DNA of 12,378 nt from Pseudomonas sp. (lineage in GTDB: Bacteria; Pseudomonadota; Gammaproteobacteria; Pseudomonadales; Pseudomonadaceae), in the NCBI GenBank assembly GCA_003525045.1, contig DQGF01000033.1, positions 734 through 13,111 on the forward strand. The letters run 5' to 3'. The stretch's first letter is position 1. Each line of letters begins with the position of its first letter. Below the pieces are notes generated by a model. It ran no database searches. It saw only the letters and a list, made by a program, of their open reading frames with translations, and had not been told where the DNA came from. The position numbers and the translations under genes were made by a program. This document shows, piece by piece, positions 1-7,059 of this stretch.

Positions 1-494
1 AGACCGGCAGGGCCGGTGCCACGCACCAGGCGCAGTTGAATGCCGAGGTCCAGCGCATGTTTGCGCACGGCCGGGGAGGCCAGCGGGCGCTCGTTGGCCT
101 CGCGAGCAACCATCGGGCCCTCGCACACAGCAGCCGGACGTGGGGCCGCAACCGGTTTGCTCGCAACGACGGTTTCAGCTTTCGGGGCTGCAACCGGCGC
201 TTGTTTAACGGCAGCGGCCGCCGGCTGAGCCGACTCTTTAACGTTGCCCGCGCCTTCGACTTCAATGCTGATCAGGATGCTGCCGACCGCCATGACTTCG
301 CCCGGCACGCCACCGAGGGCGATGACTTTGCCGTGCACCGGCGAAGGGATATCGACCATCGCCTTGTCGGTCATCACGTCCGCCAGCACCTGATCTTCGA
401 CGACCATGTCGCCGACCTTGACGTGCCAAACCGACAATTCAACTTCTGCAATGCCTTCGCCAATGTCCGGCATTTTAATAACGTGCGTGCCCAT
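1..494 (-). CDS. bkdB: Branched-chain 2-oxoacid dehydrogenase E2 (dihydrolipoyl acyltransferase), N-terminal part
   Basis: Lipoate-bearing E2 core subunit of the branched-chain 2-oxoacid dehydrogenase complex, which moves the acyl group from E1 to CoA in Val/Leu/Ile breakdown in the cytoplasm. Only the first 164 codons are present; the gene runs off the left edge, so the catalytic acyltransferase domain is not visible. The start ATG (complement of 492-494) opens with MGTHVIKMPDIGEGIAEVEL. A lipoyl domain covers about residues 1-80, with the lipoyl lysine K44 in TDKAMVDIPSP. An Ala/Pro-rich linker follows (about 85-125), then the start of the peripheral subunit-binding domain (about 137-164, LASPAVRKHALDLGI). 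The ATG lies immediately after the bkdA2 stop codon with no gap, so the genes are one operon and probably translationally coupled. Identity as bkdB rests on the lipoyl domain plus the Pseudomonas bkdA1-bkdA2-bkdB gene order. Confidence 0.95.
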   Translation of the reverse strand, partial: MGTHVIKMPDIGEGIAEVELSVWHVKVGDMVVEDQVLADVMTDKAMVDIPSPVHGKVIALGGVPGEVMAVGSILISIEVEGAGNVKESAQPAAAAVKQAPVAAPKAETVVASKPVAAPRPAAVCEGPMVAREANERPLASPAVRKHALDLGIQLRLVRGTGPAG

Positions 495-1553
495 TCAGAC
501 CTCCATGACCCGTTTCAAAGCCGCGCCCACTCGGGACGGACCAGGGAAATACGCCCACTCTTGCGCATGCGGGTAAGGGGTGTCCCAACCGGTGACGCGC
601 TCAATAGGCGCTTCCAGGTAGTGGAAGCAGTGCTCTTGCACCAGGGCGACCAATTCGGCGCCGAAACCGCAGGTGCGAGTCGCTTCGTGAACGATCACGC
701 AGCGTCCGGTTTTCTTCACCGACTTGACGATGGTGTCCAGGTCCAGCGGCCACAAGCTGCGCAGGTCGATGACTTCAGCGTCGATCCCGGTTTCTTCAGC
801 CGCGACTTGCGACACATAAACCGTGGTGCCGTAGGTCAGGATGGTCACTTCCTTGCCCGGACGGGTGATGGCGGCGACATCCAGCGGCACGGTGTAGTAA
901 CCGTCCGGCACTTGAGCAGCCGGGTGTTTCGACCACGGAGTCACCGGGCGATCGTGGTGACCGTCGAACGGGCCGTTGTACAGGCGTTTTGGCTCGAGGA
1001 AGATCACCGGGTCATCGTTTTCGATGGAGGCGATCAGCAAGCCTTTGGCGTCGTAAGGGTTGGACGGCATGACCGTGCGCAAACCGCAGACCTGGGTGAA
1101 CATCGCTTCGATGCTCTGGCTGTGGGTCTGACCGCCGTAGATACCGCCGCCGCACGGCATGCGCAAGGTCATCGGCGCAGTGAACTCGCCGGCCGAGCGA
1201 TAGCGCAGGCGGGCAGCTTCGGAAATGATCTGGTCCGATGCCGGGTACACATAGTCGGCGAACTGGATTTCGGCCACCGGCCGCAAACCGTAGGCACCCA
1301 TGCCGACGGCGACGCCGACGATGCCGCTTTCGGAGATCGGCGCATCGAATACGCGGGAGGTGCCGTACTTGTTCTGCAAGCCTTCGGTACAACGGAACAC
1401 GCCGCCGAAGTAGCCGACGTCCTGGCCGAAGACCACGACGTTGTCGTCACGCTCAAGCATCACATCCATGGCCGAGCGCAGGGCCTGGATCATGGTCATG
1501 GTGGTGGTGGTCATGGCGGTATCCAACTGAATGTTGCTGTTGTGATCGTTCAT
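495..1553 (-). CDS. bkdA2: Branched-chain 2-oxoacid dehydrogenase E1 beta subunit
   Basis: Beta subunit of the thiamine-diphosphate E1 decarboxylase of the Bkd complex, 352 residues, the usual length in Pseudomonas. The N-terminal pyrimidine-binding transketolase-like domain spans about residues 20-200, with FGQDVGYFGGVFRCTEGLQ near 42-60 and the cofactor-contacting glutamate E75 in APISESGIVG. A further family hallmark is RMPCGGGIYGGQTHSQS (131-147). The C-terminal transketolase domain follows (about 215-350), ending YFPGPSRVGAALKRVMEV. The chosen start gives MNDHNSNIQLDTAMTTTT, which matches the N-terminus I recall for P. putida BkdA2; internal ATGs at codons 14 and 20 are possible alternatives. 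It lies one base after bkdA1 and directly abuts bkdB, so the three are one transcription unit. Expression is expected to need BkdR, encoded divergently at 2976. Confidence 0.97.
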   Translation of the reverse strand: MNDHNSNIQLDTAMTTTTMTMIQALRSAMDVMLERDDNVVVFGQDVGYFGGVFRCTEGLQNKYGTSRVFDAPISESGIVGVAVGMGAYGLRPVAEIQFADYVYPASDQIISEAARLRYRSAGEFTAPMTLRMPCGGGIYGGQTHSQSIEAMFTQVCGLRTVMPSNPYDAKGLLIASIENDDPVIFLEPKRLYNGPFDGHHDRPVTPWSKHPAAQVPDGYYTVPLDVAAITRPGKEVTILTYGTTVYVSQVAAEETGIDAEVIDLRSLWPLDLDTIVKSVKKTGRCVIVHEATRTCGFGAELVALVQEHCFHYLEAPIERVTGWDTPYPHAQEWAYFPGPSRVGAALKRVMEV

Positions 1554-1554
1554 G

Positions 1555-2835
<1,281 letters not shown>

Positions 2836-2844
2836 TCATTCGCC

Positions 2845-2867
2845 TGTAGGAGAAATCTTGTCCTACA
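2845..2867. promoter_or_regulatory. Inverted repeat upstream of bkdA1
   Basis: TGTAGGA (2845-2851) and TCCTACA (2861-2867) are perfect 7-bp arms around a 9-base centre, about 55-78 bases upstream of the bkdA1 start. A weak minus-strand promoter (TTGTTG, 17 bases, TACAGG) overlaps it. Its centre is about 39 bp from that of the Lrp-like palindrome at 2889-2903, so it could be a second BkdR contact. Alternatively it is a remnant of a common Pseudomonas intergenic repeat beginning TGTAGGAG. Function is inferred only. Confidence 0.35.
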
Positions 2868-2888
2868 ACAATCATAGGCCGGGCCACG

Positions 2889-2903
2889 GAGAATATTTCT
2901 CTG
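2889..2903. promoter_or_regulatory. Candidate BkdR (Lrp-type) binding site
   Basis: GAGAATATTTCTC is a perfect 5-bp inverted repeat with a 3-base centre. Read as a 15-mer (2889-2903) it fits 13 of 15 positions of the E. coli Lrp consensus YAGHAWATTWTDCTR. The flanks add AC and GT, extending the dyad to about 19 bp. It sits roughly midway between bkdA1 (minus) and bkdR (plus), where a regulator of both would bind. That BkdR activates the bkd operon is known in P. putida; that this exact site is used is inference. Confidence 0.5.
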
Positions 2904-2926
2904 TGTTTTGTTGCGCTTGAAGCCAT

Positions 2927-2956
2927 TTGAGGATAAAAAATCTGCATAACCATAAT
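2927..2956 (+). promoter_or_regulatory. Candidate sigma-70 promoter of bkdR
   Basis: TTGAGG (2927-2932), an 18-base spacer and CATAAT (2951-2956, five of six consensus bases) lie in the AT-rich stretch just before bkdR. The predicted start near 2963 would leave a leader of only about 13 bases, so the AGGTG at 2961-2965 may be only partly transcribed. Plausible but unproven. Confidence 0.4.
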
Positions 2957-2975
2957 AAACAGGTGTTTTTGTCTC

Positions 2976-3461
2976 ATGCGTAAACTGGACCGTACCGATA
3001 TAGGCATTCTCAACAGCCTTCAGGAGAACGCGCGGATCACCAACGCCGACCTCGCCCGCTCGGTCAACCTGTCGCCGACACCGTGTTTCAACCGGGTCAA
3101 GGCGATGGAAGAGTTGGGGCTGATTCGCGAACAGGTAACCCTGCTGGATGCCGATCTGCTTGGGTTGCACGTGAACGTGTTCATTCACGTCAGCCTGGAG
3201 AAACAGGTGGAAGAGGCATTGCAGCATTTTGAAGAAGCAATATCCGACCGCCCGGAAGTCATGGAGTGCTACCTGATGGCCGGCGACCCGGACTACCTGA
3301 TCCGCGTGCTGGTGCCGACCATTCAGTCGCTGGAGCGCTTCATGATGGATTTTCTGACCAAGGTGCCGGGGGTGGCGAACATTCGCTCGAGCTTTGCGCT
3401 CAAGCAGGTGCGCTACAAGACGGCGCTGCCGTTGCCGGCGAATGGGTTGACGCTGGCCTGA
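2976..3461 (+). CDS. bkdR: Lrp/AsnC-family regulator of the bkd operon
   Basis: DNA-binding regulator, 161 residues, the normal size for Lrp/AsnC proteins. The N-terminal winged helix-turn-helix lies at about residues 5-60, with the recognition region [20 protein letters not shown] (21-40). The C-terminal effector-binding RAM domain is at about 66-145 and includes the family motif [12 protein letters not shown] (103-114). It is divergent from bkdA1, the arrangement of P. putida bkdR, where the protein activates the operon and responds to branched-chain amino acids. The start ATG at 2976 has AGGTG about 10 bases upstream, and the protein begins [16 protein letters not shown] as Lrp relatives do. 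Both its own promoter and candidate operators lie in the shared 185-bp gap, so autoregulation is likely. Another Lrp paralogue is possible in principle, but the position makes bkdR by far the best call. Confidence 0.95.
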   Translation: MRKLDRTDIGILNSLQENARITNADLARSVNLSPTPCFNRVKAMEELGLIREQVTLLDADLLGLHVNVFIHVSLEKQVEEALQHFEEAISDRPEVMECYLMAGDPDYLIRVLVPTIQSLERFMMDFLTKVPGVANIRSSFALKQVRYKTALPLPANGLTLA

Positions 3462-3465
3462 GGGC

Positions 3466-3576
3466 AAGATCAAAAGATCGCAGCCTGCGGCAGCTCCAGG
3501 GTTGGGGTACATCCGCGCAATCACGGTTGCACTCGGTCAATGCAGGCGCTGGCGAAGCCTGCGATCTTTTGATCTT
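3466..3576. repeat. Long-armed intergenic inverted repeat (possible bidirectional terminator)
   Basis: AAGATCAAAAGATCGCA (3466-3482) is repeated in perfect inverse as TGCGATCTTTTGATCTT (3560-3576), 17-bp arms around about 77 bases. Each arm also contains GATC-AAAA-GATC, a small hairpin by itself. The stretch after the left arm (CTGCGGCAGCTCC) resembles a repeat I recognise as frequent between Pseudomonas genes. It fills the gap between converging bkdR and the metallohydrolase gene and overlaps the latter's stop codon. It could stop transcription from both sides, but there is no clean T-run after a compact GC stem. Confidence 0.7.
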
Positions 3577-4438
3577 AAAGCTTGTTGATTGGAATCTTCA
3601 GGTACGTCACGCCATTGTCTTCCGCCGGCGGCAAGTTCCCCGCCCGCACATTCACCTGGATCGCCGGCAGCAGCAGCGTCGGCATACCCAGCCCGGCGTC
3701 ACGGCGGTTGCGCATGGCGACGAAAGCGGCTTCATCGATGCCGTCGTGGACGTGGATATTGCTTTTGCGTTGCTCACCCACGGTCGTCACGCAGCGGGAT
3801 TCGCGGCCTTCGGTGGGGTAATCGTGGCAGACGTAAAGGCTCACGCTGGCGGGGAAGGCCAGCAGTTTCTGGATCGAAGCGAACATCTGGCTCGCATTGC
3901 CACCGGGAAAGTCGCACCGCGCGGTGCCCACGTCCGGCATGAACAGCGTGTCGCCCACCAGAATCAGATTGCCGTCGATCAGGTAGGCCATGTCCGCCGG
4001 CGTGTGGCCGGGCACATGCAGGGCGGTGGCCTTGAGGTTGCCGATCATGAATGACTCGTCCGGTGCGAACAGGTGATCGAACTGCGAACCGTTGACTGAA
4101 AATTCGGGCTCAAGGTTGAACAGGGCTTTGAATACATCCTGAACCTTGCTGATGGACTGTCCAATCGCGATCTTGCCACCCAATTCCCGACGCAGGTATG
4201 GCGCGGCGGACAGATGATCGGCGTGGGCATGGGTTTCCAGCAGCCATTGCACCTGCAATTGATGTTCACGCACAAAGGCGATGATTTTATCCGGCTGGGT
4301 GGTCGCGGTGCGCCCGGCGGCCGGGTCGTAGTCGAGCACCGGATCGACGATCGCGCATTGACCGCCGTCGGCTTCGTAGATGACGTAGCTGTAGGTGGAC
4401 GAGGCGGGGTCGAGGAAGGCTTCAATCAAGGCGGGCAT
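3575..4438 (-). CDS. Metallo-beta-lactamase-fold hydrolase, persulfide dioxygenase-like
   Basis: Probably a cytoplasmic non-haem iron enzyme of the ETHE1/Blh type that oxidises glutathione persulfide to sulfite. From the ATG at 4438 it has 287 residues. The metal motif is THAHADH (H70, H72, D74, H75), followed by H145 in HVPGH, D163 in VGDTLF and H205 in CHDYPTEG. The segment GTARCDFPGG (171-180) is the counterpart of the GRTDFQ-type motif of persulfide dioxygenases and is unlike glyoxalase II. No rhodanese domain is fused. An in-frame upstream ATG at 4480 adds MKLPSLPVPKKKAT and has AGGG close before it. I prefer 4438 because the conserved fold begins there, though no clear Shine-Dalgarno precedes it. 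The divergent neighbour is a TauE/SafE-type exporter, which fits sulfur detoxification. Substrate is inferred; a generic hydrolase is the alternative. Confidence 0.88.
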   Translation of the reverse strand: MPALIEAFLDPASSTYSYVIYEADGGQCAIVDPVLDYDPAAGRTATTQPDKIIAFVREHQLQVQWLLETHAHADHLSAAPYLRRELGGKIAIGQSISKVQDVFKALFNLEPEFSVNGSQFDHLFAPDESFMIGNLKATALHVPGHTPADMAYLIDGNLILVGDTLFMPDVGTARCDFPGGNASQMFASIQKLLAFPASVSLYVCHDYPTEGRESRCVTTVGEQRKSNIHVHDGIDEAAFVAMRNRRDAGLGMPTLLLPAIQVNVRAGNLPPAEDNGVTYLKIPINKL

Positions 4439-4490
4439 GGTGGCTTTTTTCTTTGGGACAGGTAATGAGGGTAGTTTCATTTTCCCTGGG

Positions 4491-4519
4491 TTGACCAGCC
4501 CCGTCGTAATTCAATTAAT
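4491..4519 (+). promoter_or_regulatory. Candidate promoter for the TauE-family exporter gene
   Basis: TTGACC (4491-4496), a 17-base spacer and ATTAAT (4514-4519) form a reasonable sigma-70 promoter on the plus strand. Transcription from about 4526 would run straight into the terminator at 4561-4583 before the exporter gene. The -10 element overlaps the AT palindrome at 4507-4517. Predicted by eye only. Confidence 0.35.
4507..4517. promoter_or_regulatory. AT-rich palindrome between divergent sulfur genes, possible operator
   Basis: TAATTCAATTA has perfect 5-bp arms around one base. It overlaps the -10 region of the predicted plus-strand promoter and lies upstream of both divergent genes, where one repressor could control both. 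Persulfide-responsive ArsR-type repressors (BigR/SqrR) use AT-rich palindromes upstream of such genes, but no such regulator is encoded in this window, so the link is inference. Confidence 0.3.
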
Positions 4520-4595
4520 GAAAAAAGCCGTATGGGCTCTATCCTGTCACTCAATCGATACCGGGCGTTCCCGGCTTTTTTTTCGCGGATCATGA
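4518..4595 (+). other. Possible 25-codon leader peptide ahead of the exporter gene
   Basis: An ATG at 4518 opens a 25-codon frame beginning MKKAVWALSCHSIDTGRSRL and ending at TGA 4593-4595, seven bases before the exporter ATG. The frame spans the whole terminator hairpin, and codon 10 is cysteine. No Shine-Dalgarno is visible, and the best predicted transcript start (about 4526) would miss the ATG, so translation is doubtful. Listed because its position is that of a leader peptide. Confidence 0.2.
4561..4583 (+). terminator. Strong intrinsic terminator just upstream of the exporter start codon
   Basis: CCGGG (4561-4565), loop CGTT, CCCGG (4570-4574), one C, then eight T (4576-4583): a compact GC hairpin with a full T-run on the plus strand. 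It ends only 19 bases before the exporter ATG, and no upstream plus-strand gene needs terminating (the neighbour is divergent). It is therefore best read as an attenuator, or as the 3' end of a short RNA. CGGC plus the T-run can also pair with AAAAAAGCCG at 4521-4530, an alternative fold. Confidence 0.6.
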
Positions 4596-4602
4596 GTGCT
4601 TT

Positions 4603-5409
4603 ATGTTGCTGGCAGGTTTTTTTGGCATGGTCATGGGGCTGGTCCTTGGTTTGACCGGCGCCGGTGGCGGGATTCTTGCGGTGCCGGCCCTGGTGCTGGG
4701 GTTGGGTCTGACCATGACCCAGGCCGCACCGGTCGCGTTGTTTGCGGTGGGCAGTGCGGCGGCGGTCGGTGCCATCGATGGTTTGCGTCACGGATTGGTG
4801 CGCTATCGCGCGGCGCTGTTGATCGCCTTGTTGGGCGCGGTTTTTTCGCCAGTGGGCATTTTCTTCGCCCATCAGTTGCCGGAAAAGATCCTGATGATTC
4901 TGTTCAGCCTGCTGATGGTCATGGTCGCTTGGCGCATGCTGCGCCGTGAGCGTCAGGAACCGGGGCCGAGCGACCATGGCCACGCCAACTGGGGGCAGAA
5001 GAACTGCATGCTCGATCAGCAGACCGGGCGCTTTTCCTGGACCGCTAAATGCACCGCAACGCTGGCGGCACTCGGTGCGGTGACCGGGGTGGTCTCCGGA
5101 CTGCTCGGGGTCGGCGGCGGTTTCCTGATCGTCCCGGCGTTCAAGCAACTGACCGACGTGCAGATGCGCGGGATCGTCGCAACGTCTTTGATGGTGATCA
5201 GCCTGATTTCCGCCATCGGCGTGATCGGCGCGTTTCACGCCGGGGTGCGAATCGACGGTTTGGGGATGGTGTTCATCGTCGCCAGCATCCTCGGCATGCT
5301 CATTGGCCGCAAGCTTTGCGCGCGCATACCGGCCCGGGCCTTGCAGATCGGCTTCGCCAGCACCTGTGTGGTGGTCGCCGCCTACATGCTGTTCAGAGCG
5401 GGCGCCTAG
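4603..5409 (+). CDS. TauE/SafE (TSUP)-family sulfite/anion exporter
   Basis: Inner-membrane permease of the TSUP family, 268 residues and strongly hydrophobic, with roughly 7-8 membrane helices. It shows the internal duplication of the family: GLTGAGGGILAVPAL (16-30) in the first half and GLLGVGGGFLIVPAF (166-180) in the second. A polar loop (about 112-148, containing HGHANWGQKNCM) joins the halves. Family members export sulfite, sulfoacetate or other small anions; the substrate cannot be read from sequence. Divergent pairing with a persulfide-dioxygenase-like enzyme suggests sulfite, the product of that reaction. The ATG at 4603 is preceded only by a weak GAG. A strong hairpin terminator stands 19 bases upstream, so expression may depend on readthrough or on translation of a small upstream frame. 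The protein ends at TAG 5407-5409, followed by a 208-bp gap before the porin. Confidence 0.9.
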   Translation: MLLAGFFGMVMGLVLGLTGAGGGILAVPALVLGLGLTMTQAAPVALFAVGSAAAVGAIDGLRHGLVRYRAALLIALLGAVFSPVGIFFAHQLPEKILMILFSLLMVMVAWRMLRRERQEPGPSDHGHANWGQKNCMLDQQTGRFSWTAKCTATLAALGAVTGVVSGLLGVGGGFLIVPAFKQLTDVQMRGIVATSLMVISLISAIGVIGAFHAGVRIDGLGMVFIVASILGMLIGRKLCARIPARALQIGFASTCVVVAAYMLFRAGA

Positions 5410-5617
5410 GGGTACCGGTTCCTGTGGACGCCAGTCGGTGCCACAGGCGTACACCCTAAGTGGCGAACCTTGCCAACTGCTGGTCTTACATCGAATTTGC
5501 CGCACACCATTCGCCACTCCAAAGCACCTGACATCCGCCTCCAAGGCAGCGTATGACGCCGCCGGTCCGCTTTCGATAATCGCCTCCGACATCAAGTCCC
5601 CCGTTGCGGAGCGCGCC
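5410..5617. other. Intergenic region upstream of the porin
   Basis: No gene is seen. CCTGTGG (5421-5427) and CCACAGG (5441-5447) form a 7-bp hairpin soon after the exporter stop, but it has no T-run, so it is at best a weak or Rho-associated terminator. The porin promoter should lie in the remainder; I could not pick a convincing -35/-10 pair. GGAG lies seven bases before the porin ATG. Confidence 0.4.
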
Positions 5618-6802
5618 ATGCACAACAATAAGAACTTCAAGCATCGTTACTTGCCTGCCTTCCTCGCCAGCCTGTCGACCCTTGGTATGAGTGCCATGGC
5701 CGAGGCCGAGATCATGCTGTACGACAAGGACCAGACCACGTTTTCCACCGACGGCTACATCAACGCTTTCTACGTGAACAGCGATGTCGACCGTGCCGGC
5801 GAGCAGTACGATCGGCGGCAGTCGCGGGTCAAGATGGGCTTTCTGCCCAACTACCTGGGCTTCAACATGGGCAAGCAGGTCGATGACCTCAAGCTCGGCG
5901 CCCGTGCGTCCTTCTGGGTGACCATCAACGACAGCGAAACCAACGGCACCGACACCGCCATCGACGTGCGGCAGTTCTACGGCACCGTGGCCAACCCGGA
6001 ATGGGGCGAAGTGCTGATCGGCAAGGACTTCGGCCTGTTTGCCCGTTCCAACATCCTGCTCGATGAATTGCTCGCCGGTTATGGCCAGGTCAGCGATACC
6101 CTGGGGTTGGTGGACGGTGGCGGGGTGTCGTTCGGCAACATCGGCACCGGTTATCCGTATCCGTTCCCGACGTCGCAGATCACCTACCGCACGCCGGTGA
6201 TGGACGGGCTGCGGGTGGCGGTGGGGATCATGGACCCGGTGGACACCAACGACAGCAGTCCCCTGGGCAAGGCTTATCAAGAGAATCCGCGCACCGAAAG
6301 CGAGATCACCTATCAGTTCGACCTCGCCGGGGCGAAGATCTACAGCTGGGTCAACGGCAGCTACCAGACCTCGGACAACACCGATTCCAGCGTCGAATCG
6401 GTGACCTCCAAGGGCGTCGGCTACGGCGTGCAGGCAAAAATGGGCGGGTTGTCGCTGACAGGGTCCGGGTTCCAGGCCAAGGGCATCAATCCGTTCTTCA
6501 CCAACAACGCCGGCGAACCCACCTTGCGCAATATCGACAGCGACGGTTACCTGTTGCAGGGCTCGTACAAGCTTGGGAAGAACCGACTGGCCTTGTCCTA
6601 CGGCAAGACCAAGGACGACGGTAACGGTGTAGTCGGCAGCGGCGCGGACTACGAGACCCGCGGTGTTGCGCTGTTCCATGACGTCAACGACAACCTGAAG
6701 CTGGTGGCCGAGTACAACCAGTTCGAAATCAATGGCCATGACACCAGTGCGCAGAACGAAGACACCGACACCTTTGCGGTGGGGGCGGTGTTGACCTGGT
6801 AA
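5618..6802 (+). CDS. Outer-membrane porin (Gram-negative general porin type)
   Basis: A 394-residue beta-barrel porin that would let small solutes through the outer membrane. A signal peptide covers residues 1-28 (basic MHNNKNFKHR, then a hydrophobic run, cleavage after AMA before EAEIMLYD). The mature chain is rich in alternating aromatic/polar strands and Asp/Asn/Gly/Ser turns, begins with a typical first strand (FSTDGYINAFYVNSD) and ends AVGAVLTW. The terminal aromatic residue is the usual BAM targeting signal. The ATG at 5618 is supported by GGAG seven bases upstream and by the signal peptide; the frame stays open further upstream, but that part has no export signal. It lacks OprD-type features I would recognise and looks like the trimeric 16-stranded porin family (Porin_4). 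The substrate is unknown. It appears to be transcribed alone, flanked by a 208-bp gap and a REPIN. Confidence 0.92.
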   Translation: MHNNKNFKHRYLPAFLASLSTLGMSAMAEAEIMLYDKDQTTFSTDGYINAFYVNSDVDRAGEQYDRRQSRVKMGFLPNYLGFNMGKQVDDLKLGARASFWVTINDSETNGTDTAIDVRQFYGTVANPEWGEVLIGKDFGLFARSNILLDELLAGYGQVSDTLGLVDGGGVSFGNIGTGYPYPFPTSQITYRTPVMDGLRVAVGIMDPVDTNDSSPLGKAYQENPRTESEITYQFDLAGAKIYSWVNGSYQTSDNTDSSVESVTSKGVGYGVQAKMGGLSLTGSGFQAKGINPFFTNNAGEPTLRNIDSDGYLLQGSYKLGKNRLALSYGKTKDDGNGVVGSGADYETRGVALFHDVNDNLKLVAEYNQFEINGHDTSAQNEDTDTFAVGAVLTW

Positions 6803-6830
6803 TCGCGGAATCGGCATCACGCAGAACCAA

Positions 6831-6920
6831 TGTGGGAGCGAGCCTGCTCGCGAAAGCGGACTAACATTCAACATCTTCTCTGAATGTTAAGCCCCCTTCG
6901 CGAGCAGGCTCGCTCCCACA
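6831..6920. repeat. REPIN: inverted REP pair with internal hairpin
   Basis: A 24-base REP (6831-6854, starting TGTGGGAGCGAGCC) and its exact inverse (6897-6920) enclose 42 bases. Inside, TAACATTCA (6862-6870) and TGAATGTTA (6881-6889) form a second perfect 9-bp stem. This nested structure is that of REPINs, non-autonomous elements thought to be moved by a RAYT transposase encoded elsewhere. It lies 28 bases after the porin stop and may stabilise or end that transcript. Confidence 0.85.
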
Positions 6921-6982
6921 GGGGATTTGTGGTGCCTCGGATATCCCGAAGCTGCTCTCATCCCATCGAACCGCCAGACCGC

Positions 6983-6995
6983 TACCCAAGTAGCA
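6983..6995. promoter_or_regulatory. Candidate regulator site upstream of nosP
   Basis: TACCCAAGTAGCA, 65 bases before the nosP ATG, matches 10 of 13 bases of TACTAAAGTAGTA upstream of the CXXCW gene (12299-12311). GCTAC-CCAA-GTAGC (6981-6993) is a perfect small dyad. Both resemble sites for NarL/LuxR-type response regulators (heptamer TACYYMT), and such a regulator, ErbR, is encoded at 10938-11603. Binding is hypothetical. Confidence 0.3.
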
Positions 6996-7059
6996 TACGT
7001 AGCAGCCCACAGCCTTCGTACACTCATCCCTCATACACACGCACCTGCGGGAGGCGACG

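Noticed and set aside
5421..5447. Terminator after the exporter gene
   Set aside because: The 7-bp hairpin lacks a T-run and has a 13-base loop, so it is not called as an intrinsic terminator.
5303..5617. N-terminal extension of the porin from an ATG at 5303
   Set aside because: It would overlap the exporter gene and bury the signal peptide. The ATG at 5618 has GGAG upstream and directly begins a signal sequence.
6831..6920. CRISPR-like repeat
   Set aside because: There are only inverted REP copies, with no regular direct repeats or unique spacers and no cas gene.
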